Of a stretch of 11,807 bases of DNA, positions 1-7,096 are shown one piece after another (the first letter of the stretch is position 1; every line of letters starts with the position of its first letter). The position numbers and the translations under genes are program-made. The stretch comes from JABABD01 sp965530995 (lineage in GTDB: Bacteria; Bacteroidota; Bacteroidia; Flavobacteriales; Flavobacteriaceae). The notes below the pieces were generated by a model, which did not search any database, was not told where the DNA came from, and saw nothing but the letters and a program-made list of their open reading frames with translations. Where the stretch lies: NCBI GenBank assembly GCA_965530995.1, contig CBESOB010000080.1, positions 1 through 11,807 on the forward strand, read 5' to 3'.

Positions 1-54
1 GACAATTGATATTGTATTGATTTTTTCATTATTGATCAGTTAGTTAGTATTTGT

Positions 55-1041
55 TTAGTTTAGGTCTTTAGATGCTGCAATGAGTAAATCTCGTGTAGCT
101 TTTATACCATCTTCTTCATTTAGGACATCACCTTCATACTCCACACCAATATAACCTTTATAGCCAGCGTCTTTTACAATTTGAAGCATTTTTACGTAAT
201 CTGTCTTCGTCTCATTTCCATTTTCATCAAAGTCGTGCGACTTGGCACTTACAGCCTTTGCCCATGGCATTAACTTTTTAACGCCCACATATCTATCATA
301 CTCCTTAATACATTTCGCGCCCCATCGCTCTCCTCCTTCTTTCTCTAAACAAAAATTGCCAAAATCTGGCAACGTACCGCAATTGGCCATTTCCACTTTC
401 ATCATGACCATTTTAAGTAAGTCGGCATTAGATGACAAATACCCATGATTTTCAACCAAGACATTAATATTCTTTGTTGCTGCATATTGAGAGAGTTTAA
501 CTAGTCCGTCTGTAGAAGCATCCACCCAGATATCTGAATCTCTACTACCAAAAAGGTTTACTCGAATAGAATGACATCCTAAAAATTCTGCAGCATCTAC
601 CCATTTCTTATGCTTCTCAACTGCTTCATCACGTTCTTTCTCTTCTGGCGACGCTAGATCACCTTCTCCATCGATCATGATCAATAGGTTTTCAACTCCT
701 GATTCTTCACTTTTCGCCTTCAGGGTGTCTAGTAAAGATTGCATACCCATTTTATCAATATGCAATGTATAAAGCCCACTTACATATTCGATGCCTCCAA
801 ATCCCAATGTCTTAGCCTTTTCTGCAAAATCAATTGGGTCAAGTGTTTTATCTTCAATTATTGCTTTATGCAATGACCACTGCGCTAGGGATAGTTTAAA
901 GAATGGTTCTTTCGTCATTTCTTGTTTGTTTATTACCTGATCCTTCTTTGTATCTTCCTTATTTTTGCAACTTGTAAACGAAATCGATAAAATGGTAAAC
1001 ACATAGAAAGATTTCGTAAAGTATGATGTTAAATTTTTCAT
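55..1041 (-). CDS. Sugar phosphate isomerase/epimerase-like TIM-barrel lipoprotein
   Basis: The 328-residue product starts with a lipoprotein signal peptide (lipobox FTSC, Cys25) followed by Lys and acidic residues, so it should be anchored in the cell envelope. From about residue 48 it reads as an AP-endonuclease-2-type TIM barrel (PF01261). The opening strand is LSLAQWSLHKA, and likely divalent-metal ligands are E197 (VENHG), D226 (PDFGNF), H269 (KSHDFD) and E301 or E303 (GVEYEG). The family includes sugar isomerases, epimerases and 3-keto-sugar lyases; the exact reaction cannot be read from sequence. The gene is divergent from the GMC dehydrogenase operon and shares its regulatory region. 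Given that context I infer an isomerase or beta-elimination role on a 3-keto-glycoside. The full length, intact signal peptide and a TAA stop at 55-57 indicate a complete gene. The fold is well supported; the substrate is not. Confidence 0.87.
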   Translation of the reverse strand: MKNLTSYFTKSFYVFTILSISFTSCKNKEDTKKDQVINKQEMTKEPFFKLSLAQWSLHKAIIEDKTLDPIDFAEKAKTLGFGGIEYVSGLYTLHIDKMGMQSLLDTLKAKSEESGVENLLIMIDGEGDLASPEEKERDEAVEKHKKWVDAAEFLGCHSIRVNLFGSRDSDIWVDASTDGLVKLSQYAATKNINVLVENHGYLSSNADLLKMVMMKVEMANCGTLPDFGNFCLEKEGGERWGAKCIKEYDRYVGVKKLMPWAKAVSAKSHDFDENGNETKTDYVKMLQIVKDAGYKGYIGVEYEGDVLNEEDGIKATRDLLIAASKDLN

Positions 1042-1100
1042 GATAGGATTATAATTAGATCTCTAATTTAAAAGTTTAAAGTTTAAAAATCACTTTTATG

Positions 1101-1156
1101 AAAGTAACTTTTCAACGTAAACGTTTTCGTAAGTACATTTTATACAAGTTACTTGT
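1101..1156. promoter_or_regulatory. Divergent control region with LacI-type operator and flanking palindromes
   Basis: At 1115-1130 the sequence acgtaaacgttttcgt is a palindrome with a single mismatched pair around the core AAACGTTT, the classic form of a LacI/GalR-family operator. It is flanked by two smaller perfect palindromes, AAAGT-a-ACTTT at 1101-1111 and ACAAGT-t-ACTTGT at 1144-1156. Their AAGTWACTT cores are reverse complements of each other, with centres 44 bp apart. The block lies about 75 bp from the start of the isomerase lipoprotein gene and about 155 bp from the start of the GMC gene, so it could control both. No regulator gene is in the window, and I could not assign a convincing Bacteroidota -33/-7 promoter. 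The LacI assignment rests on the core alone. Confidence 0.55.
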
Positions 1157-1284
1157 TACTGATTGATTATTTGATTAGTTTTAATCTTGATTTTTATAGA
1201 AATCACACTTATTATCAAGTATATTTATCAAATTGACAATATCTAACTAAAATTTCAAAATAACATTAAATCAATTCAACACCT

Positions 1285-2979
1285 ATGAATTTAGATCAAG
1301 AATTTGATGCCATTGTAGTCGGGACTGGAATAAGTGGTGGCTGGGCAGCAAAAGAACTATGTGAAAAAGGACTTAAGACCTTAGTCCTTGAACGTGGTCG
1401 CATGGTAAGACATATAGAAGATTATCCTACAATGCATGATGATCCATGGGATAACAAATATAAAGGACAGTTGACTCCTGAAGAAGAATCCACACAATTA
1501 AAACAATCGAGAACTGGTTATACAACAAAAAAGGAAAGACGTCATTTTTTCGTGAATGATCTTATTCATCCTTATAATGAAACGAAACGTTTCGATTGGA
1601 TGCGTGGTTATCATGTAGGTGGTCGTTCTCTCATGTGGGGCAGACATAGCTACCGTTGGAGTGATTATGATTTTGAAGCCAACAAAAAAGATGGTATTGC
1701 CGTAGATTGGCCAGTACGATATAAAGAAATAGCTCCTTGGTACGACATTGTCGAATCCTATATTGGAGTCATTGGTGAAAAAATAAATAACCCTGTTCTT
1801 CCTGATGGCGTTTTCGAACCACCCATGGAATTAAATTGTGTTGAAGAACATTTAAAAGCCAACATCGCCCAAAATTATAAAGATCGCGTACTGACTGTTG
1901 GAAGAGTGGCTCACATTAATGGAGGCAAGAATTATGAAGGTCGTAGTAATTGTCAATTCCGAAACCGATGTATGAGAGGGTGTCCATTTGGCGCCTATTT
2001 CAGTAGTAACTCATCAACATTACCAGCTGCCGAAAAAACTGGAAATATGACGCTACGTCCAGATTCTATTGTTCATGAAGTCATTTATGATGAAGAAACC
2101 AAACGTGCTACTGGGGTGAAGGTAATTGATCGAGTCACCAAAGAAAAAACAGAATTCAAAGGAAAAATAATATTTCTCTGTGCCTCTGCCATAGCTACTG
2201 CAAGTATCTTAATGCAGTCGAACTCGAAGCGATTCCCTAATGGCATGGGCAATGATTGCGGTGAGCTAGGACACAATGTGATGGACCACCATTTTAAGGC
2301 TGGGGCTTATGCCAAGTCTGAAAATTTCAAAGATAAATACTTCAAAGGGCGACGACCTGGAGGGGTTTATTTGCCAAGATTCAGGAACATTGGAGGCGAT
2401 ACAGACCAAAAAACATATATACGTGGCTATGGCTATCAAGGAGGTGGCGGTAGAGGTGATTGGGAAGAAAATATTGCGGAAATGGGATATGGTAAGAATC
2501 TTAAAGAGACTATCCAAAAACCAGGAGGCTGGACAATCGGTCTCACAGGATTTGGTGAGTGTTTGCCGTATCACGATAATAAAATGACCTTGGATTACGA
2601 TAATCTTGATGAATGGGGACTACCAACGATTACATTTGATGTAGAGTGGAAAGAAAATGAATATGCAATGCGCAAGGATATGGTGGCACAGGCTAAAGAA
2701 ATGTTAGAAAAAGCTGGCTTTCAAGATGTACGAGGATATGATGATCCTGGTGCTCCTGGGTTAGGAATCCATGAAATGGGTACGGCTAGAATGGGTAATG
2801 ATCCTAAAACATCGGTAGTGAACAAAAACAATCAAGTACATGGCGTTCCAAATGTATATGTTACAGATGGTGCATTCATGACATCAGCGAGTTGTGTAAA
2901 CCCTTCATTAACATATATGGCATTTACGGCTCGAGCTGCAAGTCATGCCGCAGAACAATTAAAAAAAGGTACGGTCTAA
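1285..2979 (+). CDS. GMC-family FAD dehydrogenase with iron-sulfur motif (glucoside 3-dehydrogenase-like large subunit)
   Basis: This 564-residue flavoprotein begins with a Rossmann FAD-binding motif (G13-x-G15-x-x-G18, with acidic E36 ending the second strand), followed by VGGRSLMWGRH at 111-121. The C-terminal GMC region has H496 in HEMGTARMG and N539 in ASCVNPSLTYMAF, the positions of the catalytic His/Asn pair in the pyranose-oxidase and FAD-glucose-dehydrogenase branch. Three cysteines, C223, C229 and C233, form CX5CX3C followed by PFGA. This is the arrangement that binds a [3Fe-4S] cluster in the Burkholderia-type FAD-glucose dehydrogenase alpha subunit. There is no signal peptide. The next gene, 9 bp downstream, encodes a Tat-signal small subunit, and in the characterised FAD-GDH system the large subunit is exported folded with that partner. 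The likely role is oxidation of a sugar hydroxyl, probably C3 of a glucoside given the DUF1080 neighbour. The family is certain; regiochemistry and substrate are inferred. Confidence 0.92.
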   Translation: MNLDQEFDAIVVGTGISGGWAAKELCEKGLKTLVLERGRMVRHIEDYPTMHDDPWDNKYKGQLTPEEESTQLKQSRTGYTTKKERRHFFVNDLIHPYNETKRFDWMRGYHVGGRSLMWGRHSYRWSDYDFEANKKDGIAVDWPVRYKEIAPWYDIVESYIGVIGEKINNPVLPDGVFEPPMELNCVEEHLKANIAQNYKDRVLTVGRVAHINGGKNYEGRSNCQFRNRCMRGCPFGAYFSSNSSTLPAAEKTGNMTLRPDSIVHEVIYDEETKRATGVKVIDRVTKEKTEFKGKIIFLCASAIATASILMQSNSKRFPNGMGNDCGELGHNVMDHHFKAGAYAKSENFKDKYFKGRRPGGVYLPRFRNIGGDTDQKTYIRGYGYQGGGGRGDWEENIAEMGYGKNLKETIQKPGGWTIGLTGFGECLPYHDNKMTLDYDNLDEWGLPTITFDVEWKENEYAMRKDMVAQAKEMLEKAGFQDVRGYDDPGAPGLGIHEMGTARMGNDPKTSVVNKNNQVHGVPNVYVTDGAFMTSASCVNPSLTYMAFTARAASHAAEQLKKGTV

Positions 2980-2988
2980 AAATATATT

Positions 2989-3630
2989 ATGAATAGAAGA
3001 GACGCAATAAAGAATTTAGGATTAGGAGCTGGATATGCATTGGCGACACCAGCAATTTTCGGCTTACTACAAAGTTGTAAAAGCGAACCTGTCTTTACTC
3101 CAGTTTTCTTAAATGCTGGACAAGGTCATGCTTTACGCAGAATAGTCGATCTTATAATTCCTTCAGACGAATTAGTGCCTGGTGCAATTGATTTAGGAGT
3201 TCATCAATTCATCGACGGGTTTTGGAAAGAGATTCTAAAACCAGAGGATCAAGCCATGGTGAAAATGAGATTCTCTGTTTTTGAAAATAAATTCAAAAGC
3301 ATGTTCAATAAAGAACTGGGTGATGGCAAGGAAGAAGATTTCGATCAAGTGCTATCTACGTATTTAATGACTTCAAAAGAAGAACAGAAAGCCTATAATA
3401 CTAAAATGGGCGAATTCGGACAGGCATATGCTAAAGACAAAAATGCAAAGCCAGATGAAGATGCTGCCACATTCTCTTTAATGAGTCAAATTAGAAGCAT
3501 GACCATTTGGGGATGGAAAAACACTGAAGAAATTGGTGAAAATGTGTTAGCATACGATCCAATACCAGGGCAACAAAAAGGATGTATTTCAGTAGAAGAA
3601 GCTACTGGTGGTAAAGCTTATTCCATTTAG
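2989..3630 (+). CDS. Gluconate 2-dehydrogenase subunit 3 family protein (small/gamma subunit of the GMC dehydrogenase)
   Basis: The 213-residue product opens with a twin-arginine leader (NRRDAIKNLGLGAG) and ends that region with LLQSC, so Cys30 could be lipidated. The mature part matches the Gluconate_2-dh3 family (PF13618): a stretch around residues 47-76 with LRRIVDLIIPSDE, then a P-G-A-I-D-L-G-V segment and FID. Family members pair with GMC-type flavoproteins. In Burkholderia FAD-glucose dehydrogenase the corresponding gamma subunit carries the Tat signal that exports the folded complex. The start codon lies 9 bp after the dehydrogenase stop, which indicates co-translation in one operon. 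No haem-binding CXXCH occurs here or in the large subunit, so the electron acceptor must be encoded elsewhere. A strong terminator follows about 40 bp after the stop codon. Confidence 0.88.
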   Translation: MNRRDAIKNLGLGAGYALATPAIFGLLQSCKSEPVFTPVFLNAGQGHALRRIVDLIIPSDELVPGAIDLGVHQFIDGFWKEILKPEDQAMVKMRFSVFENKFKSMFNKELGDGKEEDFDQVLSTYLMTSKEEQKAYNTKMGEFGQAYAKDKNAKPDEDAATFSLMSQIRSMTIWGWKNTEEIGENVLAYDPIPGQQKGCISVEEATGGKAYSI

Positions 3631-3672
3631 ATAAATAATTGATTAAATAGCAACAGTTTTAAGTGTTATTGG

Positions 3673-3705
3673 CCCATCCTAATTCATATTAAGATGGGTT
3701 TTTTT
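3673..3705 (+). terminator. Strong rho-independent terminator or attenuator before the DUF1080 gene
   Basis: The arms CCCATC-c-TAAT and ATTA-a-GATGGG form an 11-position stem with one C/A mismatch and a TCAT tetraloop, followed directly by seven T residues (3699-3705). It closes the dehydrogenase gene pair. The DUF1080 start codon is only 11 bases beyond the T-tract, leaving no room for a promoter between them. Downstream expression therefore needs read-through, or a promoter upstream of the hairpin, which would make this a leader attenuator. Confidence 0.85.
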
Positions 3706-3716
3706 AAACCATATAT

Positions 3717-4529
3717 ATGAAACTATCATCAACCATAATCGTTTTCTTCTTGTCTTTACTATTCGTAATTAGTTGTAAGGAAAAAACCAAGCATGAAACA
3801 CAAGTCAAGGACACTGAAGAATGGATTTCTTTATTTAATGGTACGGATCTAGATGATTGGGTCATTAAGATCACAGGGTTCCCTCAAGGTGAAAATATCC
3901 ATAACACTTTTAGTGTTCTAGATGGTGTGATGAAAGTATCCTATAAAGACTATGATACGTTTAATAATCACTTTGGTCATATCTTCTATAAAAAGCCATT
4001 TTCGAGTTATAAATTGAGAGTTGATTATAGGTTCATTGGTGACCAAGCGACTGGTGGAGCAAGCTGGGCTGAGCGGAACAGTGGTGTCATGGTACACTCA
4101 CAATCACCGGAAAGTATGGGATTGGATCAAGCATTCCCTTTATCAATAGAAGTTCAAATGTTAGGTGGTGTACAAGAAGGGACACCAAGACCCACAGGTA
4201 ATTTATGCACGCCAGGCACTAATGTGGTCATAAATGATGCATTGGTGACAGAGCATTGTATGGATTCATCCGCTGATACGTATTACGGAGACCAATGGGT
4301 AAATTTAGAAATACTGGTCATCAAGGATTCCATAATCACTCATTCTATTAACGGAAAGGAAGTCATGCGCTACTATCAGACACAAATTGGCGGAGCAGAT
4401 ATTGAAAATTATGCTGGTAATTGGAAAGATATGATCGGGCAACCATTAAAAGAAGGGTATATCTCCTTACAAAGTGAAAGCCATCCTATAGAATTCAAGA
4501 ATATAGAATTGTTAGAGTTAGATTTCTAG
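3717..4529 (+). CDS. DUF1080 / 3-keto-disaccharide hydrolase family lipoprotein
   Basis: The 270-residue protein has a lipoprotein signal peptide ending FVISC (Cys20), so it is envelope-anchored. Residues about 36-268 form the DUF1080 beta-sandwich (PF06439, 3-keto-disaccharide hydrolase). Landmarks are EEWISLFNGTDLDDW at the start, NSGVMVHSQ at 121-129, SIEVQMLGG at 143-151, HSINGKEVMRYY at 209-220, and a terminal GYISLQSESHPIEFKNIEL. Members act on 3-keto-glycosides, by hydrolysis or by hydration of the glycal formed by a partner lyase. The location right after a C3-type dehydrogenase pair and before a Tat-exported TIM barrel fits that chemistry well. ATG 3717 is the natural start because it begins a complete lipoprotein signal; 18 bp separate its stop from the next gene. 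The family is confident, the precise reaction and substrate are not. Confidence 0.9.
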   Translation: MKLSSTIIVFFLSLLFVISCKEKTKHETQVKDTEEWISLFNGTDLDDWVIKITGFPQGENIHNTFSVLDGVMKVSYKDYDTFNNHFGHIFYKKPFSSYKLRVDYRFIGDQATGGASWAERNSGVMVHSQSPESMGLDQAFPLSIEVQMLGGVQEGTPRPTGNLCTPGTNVVINDALVTEHCMDSSADTYYGDQWVNLEILVIKDSIITHSINGKEVMRYYQTQIGGADIENYAGNWKDMIGQPLKEGYISLQSESHPIEFKNIELLELDF

Positions 4530-4547
4530 CACAGTAATAAACACCAT

Positions 4548-5471
4548 ATGAAAAGACGTAATTTCATCAAGAATACTGCGATGGCAGGAGCGTTTACGAC
4601 CTTGCCTCTCTCCCATTCGTTTGCCGGTTCAAGCAAGGCTAATGAAAAAAACCATAATTTCAATTTAAATTACGCACCACATATTGGGATGTTCAAACAT
4701 CATGCTGGTGAAAACGTGATAGACCAATTAAATTTCATGGCAGATCAAGGCTTCACCGCCTTTGAAGATAATGACATGCGCAAAAGGCCAATTCCTGAAC
4801 AAGAAGCCATGGCTAAAGTCATGGAAGAACGTGGATTGACCATGGGCGTATTCGTTGCCCATAAGATCTATTGGAAAGACCCTAATCTCGCCAGCGGCAA
4901 GCAAGAATGGCGTGATGAATTCCTCAGCGAGATAAAATCATCCATTGAAGTGGCTAAACGAGTCAATGCTAAGTGGATGACTGTTGTTCCAGGTCATGTG
5001 GACCTGAGACAGGATATGGCGTACCAAACTGAACACGTTGTTGAATCATTGAAACAAGCTGCTTCCCTATTAGAACCTCATGGAATTATCATGGTCCTTG
5101 AACCATTGAATTTCAGGGATCATCCAGGGTTGTTCTTGACGGAATCCCCACAAGCTTATCAAATATGTAAAGCCGTGGATTCACCGTCATGCAAGATACT
5201 TTTTGACATCTACCATCAACAAATACAGGAAGGCAACTTAATACCGAATATAGAAACATGTTGGGATGAAATCGCTTATTTCCAGATTGGGGACAATCCA
5301 GGGCGAAACGAGCCAACCTCTGGAGAGATCAATTATAAGAACGTATTCAAGTTTATTCACAGTAAAGGCTATAAAGACGTTTTAGGCATGGAACACGGTA
5401 ACTCCATATCTAATAAGGATGGCGAAAAACGCGTGATAGAGGCTTATAAAGAAGTAGATAGTTTTAAATAA
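4548..5471 (+). CDS. Tat-exported hydroxypyruvate isomerase-like TIM-barrel protein
   Basis: This 307-residue protein begins with a near-consensus twin-arginine leader (KRRNFIKNTAMAGAF) ending around the SHSFAG segment at 22-27, with no lipobox, so the mature protein is probably soluble in the periplasm. The body is an AP-endonuclease-2-type TIM barrel (PF01261) of the hydroxypyruvate isomerase branch. It shows LEPLN with E185, FDIYHQQ with D220 and H223, QIGDNPGRNEPTSGEINY with Q246, and GMEHG with E282. The four metal ligands E185, D220, Q246 and E282 are all present. Classical hydroxypyruvate isomerase (Hyi) is cytoplasmic and about 260 residues, so an exported copy beside 3-keto-sugar genes more likely isomerises, epimerises or cleaves a keto sugar. 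It follows the DUF1080 gene by 18 bp and closes the operon at a hairpin. The fold is certain; the Hyi activity itself is doubtful. Confidence 0.88.
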   Translation: MKRRNFIKNTAMAGAFTTLPLSHSFAGSSKANEKNHNFNLNYAPHIGMFKHHAGENVIDQLNFMADQGFTAFEDNDMRKRPIPEQEAMAKVMEERGLTMGVFVAHKIYWKDPNLASGKQEWRDEFLSEIKSSIEVAKRVNAKWMTVVPGHVDLRQDMAYQTEHVVESLKQAASLLEPHGIIMVLEPLNFRDHPGLFLTESPQAYQICKAVDSPSCKILFDIYHQQIQEGNLIPNIETCWDEIAYFQIGDNPGRNEPTSGEINYKNVFKFIHSKGYKDVLGMEHGNSISNKDGEKRVIEAYKEVDSFK

Positions 5472-5472
5472 A

Positions 5473-5509
5473 AAAAGGCTGCAATGACGTTTTGTCATTA
5501 CAGCCTTTT
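5473..5509. terminator. Bidirectional intrinsic terminator between convergent genes
   Basis: AAAAGGCTG-c-AATGAC and GTCATT-a-CAGCCTTTT form a 16-position stem with one mismatch and a GTTTT loop. It begins just after the stop of the + strand isomerase-like gene and about 40 bp past the stop of the minus-strand T9SS gene. The strand read leftwards ends in seven or more T residues, so it should terminate the minus-strand transcript best, while the + strand has four T residues within the stem foot. Confidence 0.88.
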
Positions 5510-5548
5510 CTAACTAGCTATTAGTCAATCTTGAGAATACTTGTTGAC

Positions 5549-7096
5549 TTATTGCTTAATCAGTTTAACACTTTTTGTACCTGATTCAGAGGTTAATCTT
5601 GCAAAGTACAATCCAGCAGGCAATGTCGTTGCATCCAATTTAACAGCACTGCTGTTTGGAGTTACAGTCATCACATTCTTACCTAATATATCAAACACTT
5701 GTACCGAAGATATATTCTGACCATTGGTCTTGATATTCCACTCGTTATTCGTTGGATTAGGATATACCTTAAATTCACTTTTAGCAAAATCGTCAGTACT
5801 CAACACTGTGCCTTTATGAAAATATAAATTATCAAAATATAGTGGGCCATATGTTGTTGGTCCAGCGCCAACAAGTTGAATTAGTGTAACAGCATCTCTT
5901 GATGCCGGTGCTCCGCTAAAAGCATCTAATGCAATATCTGCAGAAAACCAAGTACCAGAACCTACAGCGTTTATATCAATATTAGTATTTAAACTTGTAT
6001 CACCTGTCCCAGGTTGGTTTATAAGATTAATAGTTAATACTTGACCAGGGGTGACAGGTCCATCAATAAATATGTCCATGTGCACATTAGTGAAATCAGT
6101 TAAATCTAAACCATTACTTAGATATAAAAATTGCATTCCTGATCCAGGAGCGGCAAATGTTATACGTCTAGTGTCGTCAGGATTTTCTACAGTAAAATTA
6201 TCGTAAAGAGTGCCGCCAAATGTCTCAACACCATTTGATGGATCGACATTAGTATACTCATCACTAAATACAGATATTACATCCGCAGGTGTGCGCGCTG
6301 GTGCCATTGGTGCACCTGTAGCAGGACCTAACACTACAAAATTCAACGTGTAAGTTGCAGTAGTTGTCATATCACTAGCAGTAACTAGTACTGTAGCTGT
6401 TCCAGGAATACTTGTTGCATCCGTAATAACACGAGAAGCACCTGCTTCCGTTGTAGTTGCAGTGGTAATCAGCGGAACTGTAACTGTACCTGGAGGTAAT
6501 CCAATAGTATAATCTAATGTTGAACCACTGAATCCTGTAACTGGAGAACTGTCAACTTCTAAAGCACTTAAAGTAGCATCCATTGCTGGGTCTAAAACAA
6601 AAATATCAATATTATCCACTAAATAGGTTCCGTTATCGCTATTAGGATTTGTAGCAGCTCCAGAATCTACAAAAATTCTTAATTCATTTAAATCGCCTAA
6701 AGCATTAGGAGGATTAATTAACACTGTTTCCATAACCTGACCTGTCGTCGTAAAGTCTTCTTCCCAAACACCAGCCGTCGTACCTAATTTAATTCTGTGG
6801 GTATGCACTTCCCCAGGAGGAGCTGTTGTTGATTGCATCATAAAAGTTACTGTATTGTTGGCATTATCAGAAAGATCTACTACATCTCCACCAACAAAAA
6901 GGATAAAAGCATTGTCCCATTGGTTGCCATTACCTATAATCTCTAATTGTTCTGAGGTTATTTGAGCAGTACCACCTGTACCGCCAGACGGATCCCATCC
7001 AAATGCATCCGCAGGATTACTGAAATCTAGAGGAAACGTTTGAGCATAACCAAAAGATACGGCTAGCATCATGAATAGTAAAGTAATTTTTTTCAT
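5549..7096 (-). CDS. Secreted T9SS type A sorting-domain protein with beta-sandwich modules
   Basis: The 515-residue protein has a Sec signal peptide (MKKITLLFMMLAVSFGYAQ) and a C-terminal type A T9SS sorting domain at about 440-515 (FKVYPNPTNNEWNI, VFDILGKNV, LPAGLYFARL, final KLIKQ), so it should cross the outer membrane and be released or surface-attached. Between them are a beta-rich module at 21-167 that resembles a carbohydrate-binding domain, a cadherin-like beta-sandwich repeat at 172-255 (DATLSALEVDSSPVTGFS to TYTLNFVV), and a second beta-rich module at 265-428 opening with PADVISVFSDEYTNVD. From memory, this opening recurs in secreted glucan-active proteins of marine flavobacteria. 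No glycosidase or other catalytic motif is apparent. It is probably a surface glycan-binding protein; binding specificity is unknown. It follows the FG-GAP lipoprotein gene after 239 bp in which I see no clear terminator. Confidence 0.85.
   Translation of the reverse strand: MKKITLLFMMLAVSFGYAQTFPLDFSNPADAFGWDPSGGTGGTAQITSEQLEIIGNGNQWDNAFILFVGGDVVDLSDNANNTVTFMMQSTTAPPGEVHTHRIKLGTTAGVWEEDFTTTGQVMETVLINPPNALGDLNELRIFVDSGAATNPNSDNGTYLVDNIDIFVLDPAMDATLSALEVDSSPVTGFSGSTLDYTIGLPPGTVTVPLITTATTTEAGASRVITDATSIPGTATVLVTASDMTTTATYTLNFVVLGPATGAPMAPARTPADVISVFSDEYTNVDPSNGVETFGGTLYDNFTVENPDDTRRITFAAPGSGMQFLYLSNGLDLTDFTNVHMDIFIDGPVTPGQVLTINLINQPGTGDTSLNTNIDINAVGSGTWFSADIALDAFSGAPASRDAVTLIQLVGAGPTTYGPLYFDNLYFHKGTVLSTDDFAKSEFKVYPNPTNNEWNIKTNGQNISSVQVFDILGKNVMTVTPNSSAVKLDATTLPAGLYFARLTSESGTKSVKLIKQ

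Noticed and set aside
1233..1261. TTGACA followed by an AT-rich stretch upstream of the GMC gene, as a sigma-70-like promoter
   Set aside because: Bacteroidota promoters use a TTG / TAnnTTTG pattern; no matching -7 element lies at the right distance, so the call would be a guess.
2085..2587. Overlapping antisense and alternate-frame open reading frames within the GMC gene
   Set aside because: They lie wholly inside a well-supported coding sequence, have no recognisable domains and no independent start context.
7034..7041. AAACGTTT core inside the start of the T9SS protein gene, resembling the LacI-type operator core
   Set aside because: Only the 8-bp core matches, with no symmetric extension, and it encodes the signal-peptide junction; a chance match is likely.
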